From contig JAAXTM010000007.1 in assembly GCA_013336525.1 (NCBI GenBank), positions 1-64,000 on the forward strand: 64,000 nt of DNA, given 5' to 3'. Each line of letters opens with the position of its first letter. Position 1 is the first letter of the stretch. This document shows positions 8,625-17,014 of the stretch, piece after piece. Position numbers and translations under genes: made by a program. This DNA is from Geobacteraceae bacterium (GTDB lineage Bacteria > Desulfobacterota > Desulfuromonadia > Geobacterales > Pseudopelobacteraceae). A model generated the notes under the pieces. It saw only the letters and a program-made list of their open reading frames with translations, was not told the DNA's origin and did not search any database.

Positions 8625-9940
8625 GCCACTTCCACATCAACAAGCAAATCAGCCAACTGATGCAACGGATCATCAGCCGCCACCATAAAAGATCTTGACG
8701 TTACGCCACCTTCGCTGATTTTCACTCCGAAATCTTTACGGAACATCTCGTTCAGTCTTGCCATGTAGCCTTCTACGGCTGCAGGCCCGGAGAACGGCAT
8801 CAGGGTTGCGAACTGAACCCCCCATCCCAAATCCCTGCGCCACCCGTGATCCAGACCACGCTGCTGCCTTTCAAGCGCAAGACAAATTTCGTGAAGCCTT
8901 CCAGTAGGCTTTATATTAACCACAACCAATGCGCTCGTAACATCCAGTTCACGCCGCAGCCGAACCATCTTGTACAATTCTGCAGCAAACATCGTTGGAC
9001 AATCAGGAAATACTGTCAGCAGGCTGCGGGCTTCATAGGCAGCCTCGGCGTGATCCGTTGCATACGCAAGCAAAACGCCCATTATCTGAAGCGTTTCACG
9101 TTTCAGTGCAAGAAAAGGCATTTCACTAACGAGCAGAATTCCTTTTGTAATTCCGGAGCTTGTACGCAGCGGGGCGGCCACCAGATAAGGGCTTTTCTCG
9201 TCTTGAGCAAGACGGTTTATCGACTGGTATGAGGCATTTCCTGTCTCAATGGCAGATCTGAGCAGCAGGTCATCCGCTTTCAAGTCTGCTCCGCTCCCAC
9301 ACACGGCCACCGGTTTTTCCTGTATTTTCCCGTTATTTTCCATCAAATATATTGCAGCGCTCTCAAGACTGCAGTAATGCACCAAGATTGAAATCATCGC
9401 TGAACCGGTCTCCTGGTCCAACACCCCCCCATGTGAAGCAAGTAAGCCGCGTAGGTCGACCAAGGCGTCACGCAGCGTCACCGGTCTACTTATAAGATTC
9501 TGTTCCAGGCGATCGTGAGACAGACGCACCATGAAATAGGACCGCGACAACTGTTCGAACCGCTCGCTTGCATGGCGGCTCAACTGGTCTGAGCGCCGTA
9601 AACGCGTACTCCATACGGAACTGAACTGACCACAAACCATGGTCATCAGAATGCCGCCAAGCATAAAGATCGTCGGGAATTCTCCTGTTAGAAGTCCCAT
9701 TCTGAAAAGTGACAAATAGAGCAGACAGATTATGGCCATAGAAACCATACCTGGAGAGATCCCGTAACGAAGCGCTATCAGCAGCGGGGCAAACAAAACC
9801 CACTGAAAATCAGCCTTGATGAAAAACGGGTCTGAGCGATTTAAGAAATATCCCCCTGCAAGGATTATCCCAGTGATAACAAGCGTCTCCAGCCATTTTT
9901 CCGTTCTCTCGGAAAGATATTTATTAAGCATGAAACTCAT
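8621..9940 (-). CDS. pelD: PelD, cyclic-di-GMP receptor of the Pel complex
   Basis: A protein of 439 residues. There are about four N-terminal membrane segments (residues 18-110), then a short coiled coil, a GAF domain (about 150-300) and a degenerate GGDEF domain (about 310-435). The signature GGDEF active site is absent, but an RxxD inhibitory-site motif is kept as Arg330-Glu-Leu-Asp333. In Pseudomonas PelD this motif binds cyclic-di-GMP and switches on synthesis. The gene is flanked by four-base overlaps with pelC and pelE, so translation is coupled. Cyclic-di-GMP binding here is inferred from motif conservation. Confidence 0.92.
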   Translation of the reverse strand: MSFMLNKYLSERTEKWLETLVITGIILAGGYFLNRSDPFFIKADFQWVLFAPLLIALRYGISPGMVSMAIICLLYLSLFRMGLLTGEFPTIFMLGGILMTMVCGQFSSVWSTRLRRSDQLSRHASERFEQLSRSYFMVRLSHDRLEQNLISRPVTLRDALVDLRGLLASHGGVLDQETGSAMISILVHYCSLESAAIYLMENNGKIQEKPVAVCGSGADLKADDLLLRSAIETGNASYQSINRLAQDEKSPYLVAAPLRTSSGITKGILLVSEMPFLALKRETLQIMGVLLAYATDHAEAAYEARSLLTVFPDCPTMFAAELYKMVRLRRELDVTSALVVVNIKPTGRLHEICLALERQQRGLDHGWRRDLGWGVQFATLMPFSGPAAVEGYMARLNEMFRKDFGVKISEGGVTSRSFMVAADDPLHQLADLLVDVEVA

Positions 9941-10488
9941 TTTTGCGGATTCTTGGACTGATTTTCAGGCAGCACCCTGATTTCTCCTAAAAGGCGGTCC
10001 AGCACCTGTTGTGCAACTGAACTGACCGCATCACGGCTCCAGCCGCTCTTGCCGGCTGCACCACTCCAGACGACCCTTCCCTCCGGCAACTCTATAAGCT
10101 GCAGGGTGAAGGCGGCCACCGGTTCGCCATCCAGGCCGACTTTGTAGCGCCATTCATTAACAGAGCCGGTCAGCACATAGCGCACTTTTTTCTGCTTTGC
10201 CAGCTCCAGAGCTTCACGCTGGCGCTTTTCACCACGGTCCATGCCCAGCTCTTCCGGTTTTGGCTCAACCGCAATCCGCTCCAGATGCTGTACACCACGC
10301 GCATAAAGCAGCGCGGCAACAATTGATTCACACCGCTCGGCTGCATACGGTGTCTCGGTGTTGTTGATAAATGGAATCAGGCCCCAGCTTTCCTGAAAGG
10401 AGACCTCTGTCCCGCTCTGGTGCAAGGTCACACAACCGGCCAAGCTTAGAGTTGCCGCAATTAGAAGCATTGTCATCAAACGTTTCAT
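9937..10488 (-). CDS. pelC: PelC, outer-membrane lipoprotein of the Pel secretion pore
   Basis: A lipoprotein of 183 residues. The signal peptide ends in a lipobox (LAGC, about residues 15-18). In Pseudomonas, PelC forms a dodecameric ring under the PelB barrel. The ATG at 10488 is chosen because GAGGAGG lies just upstream and the lipoprotein signal begins there; an in-frame upstream start at 10602 would overlap pelB by about 100 bases. It starts 13 bases after the pelB stop and overlaps pelD by four bases. Confidence 0.9.
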   Translation of the reverse strand: MKRLMTMLLIAATLSLAGCVTLHQSGTEVSFQESWGLIPFINNTETPYAAERCESIVAALLYARGVQHLERIAVEPKPEELGMDRGEKRQREALELAKQKKVRYVLTGSVNEWRYKVGLDGEPVAAFTLQLIELPEGRVVWSGAAGKSGWSRDAVSSVAQQVLDRLLGEIRVLPENQSKNPQK

Positions 10489-10501
10489 AGTTCCTCCTCG
10501 G

Positions 10502-13330
10502 TCAATCAAAATAATAGCGATACAGCAGTTCTGCTCGTGTAGTAAGAGCGCTGATTCCAAAAGAACCGCTATCTTGTGAAAAAGACAGTTCCAGCTTATC
10601 AAGCCCGAATACCGGGCCTACCAGACCAAAGTCATAGTGAAATCCGGTACCTGTTGTACTGGTCCAGCTTGCATCAGCAGAAGCAAAGGGCCCCCATCGT
10701 CTCACGTAATTTATACGCCCATCCTGCCCGACATTTATGCCGATGCCGGCCTGGGTAAAAGTTGCGGGAACATAAAAGGATGGATCGGCAACGGCACCAG
10801 GTATCAGCGAAAGCGCCTTGCCGGAAGGTATACCGGTTTTTTCATAGTAATGATATCCACTAAATGCTCGCAGATTTGTGTCAGGCCAACTGCTCAAAAG
10901 CCGGTGTGTCAACTCACCCTCAAAGGAAGACCCTCTGCCCATATCCCGGCGTTCCTGATCACGCAAATATCTCCCTGAAACCCGAAGGGAAAGCATATCA
11001 CGTGGCGATAGCGCTGCCACCAAGCCGATCCTGGCCTCATCCTTGATTCCGCCGATCTTCATATACACATTTTCTGTCCCGGCCGTTCCCGTCAAAAGTG
11101 CAAAATCCATTGTCAAGCGACTGTTCATCCTCCAGTTACTCTGTAATGATGATGACAAATAACGGGAAAGAGCGTCGGTAACGCCAGCGGTGAACTCGGC
11201 AGTTCCCCTTTCATGGCGCATTAGCAACCCAATCTGAGCATTCTGCGCGCTACTGGCATATTCCCCAAGAATACCGGCTTTTTGATGCCTGATGTCAGTA
11301 TTACCGACCTCAACACGCAAGGAATAGCGTGGAGCAACCGCAAATGTGTTGGATATACGCTGTTCTATAAAGCCCACTCCATCCTGATCCATCAGACTCA
11401 TACGATAACGAAAGCCGCCAGGGCGACTGCCGTAGAGAGTTCGTAACTGCTGATCAAGAAGATGGTCGCGGTCGTTGACCTGGAAGCGTTCAAAAGCATG
11501 AGTCTCGGCAACAGGAGTCCACCCGACACGCGATGCAGCTTCAACAGCATCCCTGTATGGAAGGCGCTGCAGCTCCTTTTGCAATAACCCCATTATTCGG
11601 GGACGGTCATTCTCATCCAGGGCCTGTGAAAGTTCCACCCAAAGTGGCCGCCTGGTCATACGGGCAAGCTCTTTCCAGTACCATATCCGGCCAAAATCGC
11701 TCCTGCCGCTGGACATCGCCCAGGCAATAACCAGTTCGCGGCTGACCGCGTCCTGTGGAGAATGCATAATTGCCTGCATCTGCCGGTCAACTGCCTCACC
11801 CGGTTCAACCCGCATTGCCAGAGAGGCATAACGGTACAGCAAAGTGCGCCGCTCTGTTTCTGGCAATGTCTGAACGCTTTTCATCTGTTTACGCACAAGA
11901 TGGAGCGCCCGCAGCCTCTCTAAAAAAGCCGGTTCCGGCCAGCCGGACTGTTCCATGGCATCAGCGTAACCGGCCAGCCACGAGGGGTCATTACGCATTT
12001 TACCGTAACGCGCCTGAAAATATATCAGAGCCTTACCGTATTCTCCCAGATATGAGTAAGCCGCAGCATATGTGTCAAACATATCCGGCGTTGATTGCAC
12101 ACGCTCTTTCCAGCCTTCCAGCGTACTTTGCAGCTCTTCTCTTTCCCCCAGATCAATCAGCAGCCAGATATATCCCTCAGCCAGTGACAGGTCGTGCGGC
12201 GCAAGGGCAAGTGCATGTCGATAGCTGCGTATACTTGCAGGCAAATCTCCGGCGCCTCGATATACCTGTGAAACAAGCCGCCAATAATAAACCGACTCCT
12301 CCATTGGCTCAAAAAATGACGAGTGTTGTGACTTCTGTATAATGGTTAAAAGTTCCTTGTAACGTTTCTGGGCCGAGCCAAGTTCCAGCAGGGTGATCAG
12401 AAACCCTCCCTTGCCCAAACGCCCCCAGGCTTCCATAGCTATATCATAAGCCAGGCCAGGGTCCTTTTCCCGGGTTATCAGGATCAGGCGCTGATAATCC
12501 ATATCGCGCCCAACACCTGCATCCACCAATAATCGCGCAGCCTTTTCCGCAGTGCTTAAATCCTGCAGCGCCCAAGCTAAATCACCGAATGTTTGCCAGT
12601 ATTCCTGTTCAGCTGTCGGAATCTGCTGTTTGCCAAGACTTAAAATTGTATAAGCCGCCGAGGCATCACCCGAACCATAAGACAGAGAGGCTGCCCTGAG
12701 CAATTCTGTAGCAATCATCCCATAACTTGCCGCTTTATCGAGTAGAGCAGTTATTGCGTCGGCATGACGACCAACCGTTTCATATAGACGGGCAAGCTGT
12801 TCAAGCACATACTTCCGGTCCGCCCCACCCCGCTGTTTTTCCAATGCCGCAATTGCATCTTCCGGAGCACCGGACAACTCACAAACAGTAACATATTCCC
12901 TGAGCAGCTCCGAGTTATCGGTAAAACCGCGCATTTCAAGCAGGAACTTTAGTTTGGCTCCGTCTCCAAGCGCCCGAGACAGCCTGAATGATTGATCAAC
13001 TGCATTTTGCTGATGAAGCTCCTTGGCAAGAAAAAACCAATGTTCCAGGGCCTTGACAGAATTTCCGGACCATTCTCCGCTCTGTGCCGCTTTGCGGCGC
13101 CATAGCGGGTCGCGCGGTCTTGAGAGGACTGCCTTTTCTGCAAGTAGAAATGCTTCAGCAGAGTTACTATTGGCAAGAAAGACATCATAACTGAGCCCAT
13201 AAAGTTCCGCATCAAAGGGTGTTACAGGGGCCATCGGAGGTGGAGGCTCTTCAGCACGGCACAAAATGGCAGCACTGAAAGGCGGTGCGGTCAGTAAAAG
13301 CGCAGTTATCCAGCGAAGAGCACTATTCAT
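10502..13330 (-). CDS. pelB: PelB, C-terminal part: periplasmic TPRs and outer-membrane beta-barrel
   Basis: A protein of 942 residues with its own signal peptide (about 1-26, ending ILCRAEE). Many TPR-like helical repeats (about 35-560) are followed by a beta-rich region (about 600-942) with alternating hydrophobic strands and a C-terminal aromatic strand (LLYRYYFD), as expected for an outer-membrane porin. This matches the TPR and barrel portion of PelB, through which Pel leaves the cell. In Pseudomonas PelB is a single protein of nearly 1200 residues with an N-terminal membrane anchor; here the anchor portion is encoded by a separate gene upstream. The two genes overlap by four bases. The split looks like normal gene organisation rather than a frameshift, because this part carries its own cleavable-type signal. 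Confidence 0.88.
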   Translation of the reverse strand: MNSALRWITALLLTAPPFSAAILCRAEEPPPPMAPVTPFDAELYGLSYDVFLANSNSAEAFLLAEKAVLSRPRDPLWRRKAAQSGEWSGNSVKALEHWFFLAKELHQQNAVDQSFRLSRALGDGAKLKFLLEMRGFTDNSELLREYVTVCELSGAPEDAIAALEKQRGGADRKYVLEQLARLYETVGRHADAITALLDKAASYGMIATELLRAASLSYGSGDASAAYTILSLGKQQIPTAEQEYWQTFGDLAWALQDLSTAEKAARLLVDAGVGRDMDYQRLILITREKDPGLAYDIAMEAWGRLGKGGFLITLLELGSAQKRYKELLTIIQKSQHSSFFEPMEESVYYWRLVSQVYRGAGDLPASIRSYRHALALAPHDLSLAEGYIWLLIDLGEREELQSTLEGWKERVQSTPDMFDTYAAAYSYLGEYGKALIYFQARYGKMRNDPSWLAGYADAMEQSGWPEPAFLERLRALHLVRKQMKSVQTLPETERRTLLYRYASLAMRVEPGEAVDRQMQAIMHSPQDAVSRELVIAWAMSSGRSDFGRIWYWKELARMTRRPLWVELSQALDENDRPRIMGLLQKELQRLPYRDAVEAASRVGWTPVAETHAFERFQVNDRDHLLDQQLRTLYGSRPGGFRYRMSLMDQDGVGFIEQRISNTFAVAPRYSLRVEVGNTDIRHQKAGILGEYASSAQNAQIGLLMRHERGTAEFTAGVTDALSRYLSSSLQSNWRMNSRLTMDFALLTGTAGTENVYMKIGGIKDEARIGLVAALSPRDMLSLRVSGRYLRDQERRDMGRGSSFEGELTHRLLSSWPDTNLRAFSGYHYYEKTGIPSGKALSLIPGAVADPSFYVPATFTQAGIGINVGQDGRINYVRRWGPFASADASWTSTTGTGFHYDFGLVGPVFGLDKLELSFSQDSGSFGISALTTRAELLYRYYFD

Positions 13331-14217
13331 GAAGCTCCCGCCTGATGCCTGGACGTTTCCATACCGAGAGCTCGCCTTACAAGTCGCTGAGCCCGTGCCG
13401 GCTGCCCGGCTGCCAATCCGACCCTGGTCAGAAAAATCAGGGTGTCGCGGTCTGAATATAGTCCATCAATATTTAGTTCGCCCGCTTCAAATGCCTCTTT
13501 TGGCAGGTTGCCAGCCTGCAGCATACGCACAGCACGAAAAAACAACTCCCTCCGTTTTGCAAGCGTATCGGCCTGTTTCATCTGTTCGAAACAGATAGCA
13601 GCACCCCTGCGATAATCACCGGCTATCTGAGCCTTTGCCGATTCATCGTTCGGTTGCTCGTTCTCCAGAGTTTCCATGGCAGCGAATTTTCGGCTGTATT
13701 CCTGCCATAATTCCAGATCTCCAGCTTTACGCGCATCGTTGGCGAAATCGCGCAAACGCCAGGCCGGCGGGTTCTTGCCTCCCAATTCTATGGCGGCCGA
13801 AGCGACAAGAGGTTTCAGGCGAAGCCACTCTGCGCTGCCAGGATCAGACTGGGCAAACATGTTTTTTAATGCCATATATTTCAGTTCGATCAGCACATGT
13901 TTTTGGGCCGCGGTAATCCCGACGGGAACACCCGAAAGGAGATCAAGAGCCTTGCGAGGGCTGCCGGAACGAACCAGCGAGCCTGCCACCCTGAAACGCA
14001 ACTCCGTATCATCCGGGCGAATGCGCAGCAGCGCCTCCTGGTAACGAATTGTAGTTGCATCATCGCTGGTGCCAAGAACACCAAGCAGGCCCTGCTCCGG
14101 ATAAAGGAGGACCAGCACCAGCATAAAGGCAAAAAAAATCCCGATTACACCCAGAGGTGTAGCAAAGCGCTCTCTCTTTGGTGCATCAGGATTATCGGCA
14201 GTCGACTGTGAGCGCAT
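13327..14217 (-). CDS. pelB: PelB, N-terminal part: membrane-anchored TPR protein
   Basis: A protein of 296 residues with a short cytoplasmic N-terminus, one membrane segment (about 22-45: GVIGIFFAFMLVLVLLYPE) and then TPR-like repeats (about 60-290) facing the periplasm. Its position between pelA and the barrel gene and its topology match the N-terminal membrane and TPR region of single-chain PelB. The ATG at 14217 has GAAGGA closely upstream; an in-frame ATG at 14250 has no such site. It overlaps the end of pelA by 26 bases and the next gene by four. Alternative: a separate accessory TPR protein rather than part of PelB. Confidence 0.75.
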   Translation of the reverse strand: MRSQSTADNPDAPKRERFATPLGVIGIFFAFMLVLVLLYPEQGLLGVLGTSDDATTIRYQEALLRIRPDDTELRFRVAGSLVRSGSPRKALDLLSGVPVGITAAQKHVLIELKYMALKNMFAQSDPGSAEWLRLKPLVASAAIELGGKNPPAWRLRDFANDARKAGDLELWQEYSRKFAAMETLENEQPNDESAKAQIAGDYRRGAAICFEQMKQADTLAKRRELFFRAVRMLQAGNLPKEAFEAGELNIDGLYSDRDTLIFLTRVGLAAGQPARAQRLVRRALGMETSRHQAGAS

Positions 14218-16954
14218 GCTTTCCTTCAGGCAGCTCCGCCACCAGTTCATTGATATTGCCGCTTGTCACAGTTTTGATACCTTTAGGAAAACGACACCCC
14301 TTGGCATTGGCAATACTGACTTTAAATGGCGTATAACCATGCAATCCCAGCTTCATACCATTTTTGCTCCGTTCAAAGCCGTCCAGAAAACCTCCGGCAG
14401 AGGCAAGATACGGCTCGCCAGGTGATGACTGTACAAGCGTCACCAGCGCCTCACCGCCAGGCAGCAGATGCAGGTAGCGGCTGTCACCATGGTCGTTGAA
14501 CCCAGCTACTTTATTGCTGTTTTTCAGATCAGGGTATCCAAGAGTGCGGGGAATACGCAGCTGGCGCAGCTGACCATTATTGCGTATCAACCAGCCGGAA
14601 CCGTCCCAGGCAATTACCGTTCGATTGTAGTCAAGCACCTTCTCGATATATTCTGACGTGTAAACAGCAAACAGTCTCTGGCCAATAGCCCAGTCATGCA
14701 CTTGCTTTAGGGCGTTCAGTGATGCCTCTTTGGTTGCGGAGTAAAAATGGTAGTAGATATTAACCGGTTTAAGCCGCATAGGTGAATCCGTTAGACGGAA
14801 GGTTTCCAACACTCGTTTATAACCATAGAACGGTCCGGTCCAGAGATTTGTATAAACATTTTCGTTTTGATTCGGGGCAAAAACTTGAAAAAAATCCCCT
14901 CTTGGTATGCCCAGAGGAGCAACATTACTGATACTGCGATTAGATCCGGTGATCACAGTATCGCCGCCGTTTATATTAAGGGCACCAGCTTCGTAGGTCA
15001 TCCTGACGGCCTCTTCTCCCGGCACGCAGTTTCCGGTCCACTGGAAGATGCGTGCCCTTTTCCCAGGTGGCATCAAGTTTTGGTTAATATAGTCCAGCGA
15101 ACCAGAAATCTCCGCCCCCAGGCTGAAGCTGTACCCCGGATTTTTTACCGCAGGCCAGACCTGTGTTCCTGTATCAGTCTGGTCCGGCTTCCACCTGAAT
15201 GGATGCGAAAATGAATGGCTGGCTCCCTCCACATTTGGGAGTTCCAGAATACCTCGGGCTATTTTCTCCAGTTGCGGTGCCAGAAGAGGCTTTATGCCGT
15301 TTTGCGTAAAGGAGCTGGTGATCAGCGAGATTGTTGTCGGTATGCGGTAGCGCTCCAGGATATGCGTACGCAGCTCCTCAGCCGCAAACTTTCCACCTGG
15401 CCACTCAGCGCGGCTCTCGAAACCGTCACCGTCAACATGGGACAGTAGTAGTCGCACTCCATTCTCTGTAGAGACATCCGGAACCGGCATGTCCCGAAGA
15501 CGCAACGCATCTTTGAAAAAGCTTAACGGATTCACAACCCAAGCGGTTTGTTCTCCAAAAAAAGGCGCCATTACATAGGGTTCGAGCACATAACCACCCC
15601 AGGTGGTTATCGCTGCTGCATCACTGACAATCCCATTGCCTGACAGTAGTTGCAGCAAAGGCTTTCCGGTCATTATCTTTATCGGTGTAAAGTTATCAGT
15701 TTTCGGTAGTGGTTGCTGTTCATAACCAATATGCTGATCTTTCAAAACAATCTTGATCGGCGGAACAATCTTATCTGCAGGCACCGATTCCAAACCGAGT
15801 GGAGACAGAAAACCGGCATCAAGTGTCACGCCGAAACGATCTAAAAAGACAATTGGAACACCTTCAGAAACACGCCGTAACGCCCAATCCTTTAGTCCCC
15901 GCTTTTCCCCGGAACGATCTGAATAGGGCCACACAAGCACGCCGGCATATCGTCCTTCAAGAATCCCTTCAGGCAATTTTTCCCTCAGATCATGCAGCTT
16001 TACAGTATACCCAAGGTAATTCAGCGGCATTACCGCATAACGCTGAAGGTTGGCAAAGAAGGCGTCCCCATTCCCTTCGGCACCGTCATAAAGCCCAAGC
16101 ACTGTCCGCGGCATAACCTCCACCGACCCGACACCCAAACTTGCCAGATCCTTGTCTGCCACCCAAGGGATGAAACCTAGCTCCTTGATTTTTTCTGCAG
16201 TCTTTCTGGCAAGATCGCGTTTTCCCGGCGGGACATAGTCTATGGCAATCACCGGCACGCCAGCGCTTTTGACCTCGTTCAGCTTAGCAGTCAGCCACTC
16301 ACGGTCATTAGGCGGCACTTTGCCGTATTGGCCGGTGGCTGGACTGAAGTTTTGATACAGGGATTCCGCTGCAACAGCAAAAACAATGTCTTTAACCTTG
16401 GGAAAGATCTCAAAGCCGCGATTAAGGATCAGGCGCGCTTCAGGATGGCGCACTTTGATCGCACGCACGGTCTCAGCAAGGCCTGATTCCATGGCAGCCA
16501 GCTTGCTTTTATCGGTTGACAGCTGATATGAATCCATCGTGTCGAGAAAAAAACCCCTGTACCCTGCCTTCCACAAAGGTCCGACCACTTTATCCAGAAA
16601 AAATTCGCGCCACTCGGGATTTGAAACGTCTATAACCTTTGAATTCCAGTCCTTGTTCTCGCCACAAAACCATTTTCTATTCATCTGTTTTGTGTAGTTG
16701 CGATTGGGGTCTGCCTCTCCGGCACTGACGTAGGCAAACAGGTTGCTCGGACCTGTACCGTAGGCCTCAGGTGTCAGACCGCTGTCTGGGTCAACAACTA
16801 CAACATCAAATGCCTTCAGTTCATTGATCGGGGGATTAGAAGCGTAAAAAACTGCAGTGCTGAATGATTTTGGTGAAGAAGCACCCCAGGCCGTTCCGCA
16901 GAAAGTCATAACAGCACTCAATAAAATCAGACGAACATAACCCTGAATCGTCAT
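14192..16954 (-). CDS. pelA: PelA, periplasmic Pel hydrolase and deacetylase
   Basis: A protein of 920 residues, close to the 948 of Pseudomonas PelA. A signal peptide (about 1-24) is followed by a GH114-like glycoside hydrolase domain (about 40-270; acidic pocket residues in FFLDTMDSY near residue 138 and in VAAESLY near 198), a central flavodoxin/reductase-like region (about 285-490) and a polysaccharide deacetylase domain (about 500-760). The metal-binding residues of the deacetylase are recognisable: His506-Val-Asp508-Gly-Asp510 and His580/His584 in ASHSFSH. PelA partly deacetylates Pel and can cleave it. It lies 60 bases after the sensor kinase gene on the same strand. Confidence 0.94.
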   Translation of the reverse strand: MTIQGYVRLILLSAVMTFCGTAWGASSPKSFSTAVFYASNPPINELKAFDVVVVDPDSGLTPEAYGTGPSNLFAYVSAGEADPNRNYTKQMNRKWFCGENKDWNSKVIDVSNPEWREFFLDKVVGPLWKAGYRGFFLDTMDSYQLSTDKSKLAAMESGLAETVRAIKVRHPEARLILNRGFEIFPKVKDIVFAVAAESLYQNFSPATGQYGKVPPNDREWLTAKLNEVKSAGVPVIAIDYVPPGKRDLARKTAEKIKELGFIPWVADKDLASLGVGSVEVMPRTVLGLYDGAEGNGDAFFANLQRYAVMPLNYLGYTVKLHDLREKLPEGILEGRYAGVLVWPYSDRSGEKRGLKDWALRRVSEGVPIVFLDRFGVTLDAGFLSPLGLESVPADKIVPPIKIVLKDQHIGYEQQPLPKTDNFTPIKIMTGKPLLQLLSGNGIVSDAAAITTWGGYVLEPYVMAPFFGEQTAWVVNPLSFFKDALRLRDMPVPDVSTENGVRLLLSHVDGDGFESRAEWPGGKFAAEELRTHILERYRIPTTISLITSSFTQNGIKPLLAPQLEKIARGILELPNVEGASHSFSHPFRWKPDQTDTGTQVWPAVKNPGYSFSLGAEISGSLDYINQNLMPPGKRARIFQWTGNCVPGEEAVRMTYEAGALNINGGDTVITGSNRSISNVAPLGIPRGDFFQVFAPNQNENVYTNLWTGPFYGYKRVLETFRLTDSPMRLKPVNIYYHFYSATKEASLNALKQVHDWAIGQRLFAVYTSEYIEKVLDYNRTVIAWDGSGWLIRNNGQLRQLRIPRTLGYPDLKNSNKVAGFNDHGDSRYLHLLPGGEALVTLVQSSPGEPYLASAGGFLDGFERSKNGMKLGLHGYTPFKVSIANAKGCRFPKGIKTVTSGNINELVAELPEGKHALTVDCR

Positions 16955-17014
16955 AACAACCTCTTAACGCATTAATTCTAAGCACGCCTTTTAAAAGCAA
17001 AACAACAGTGCCCA

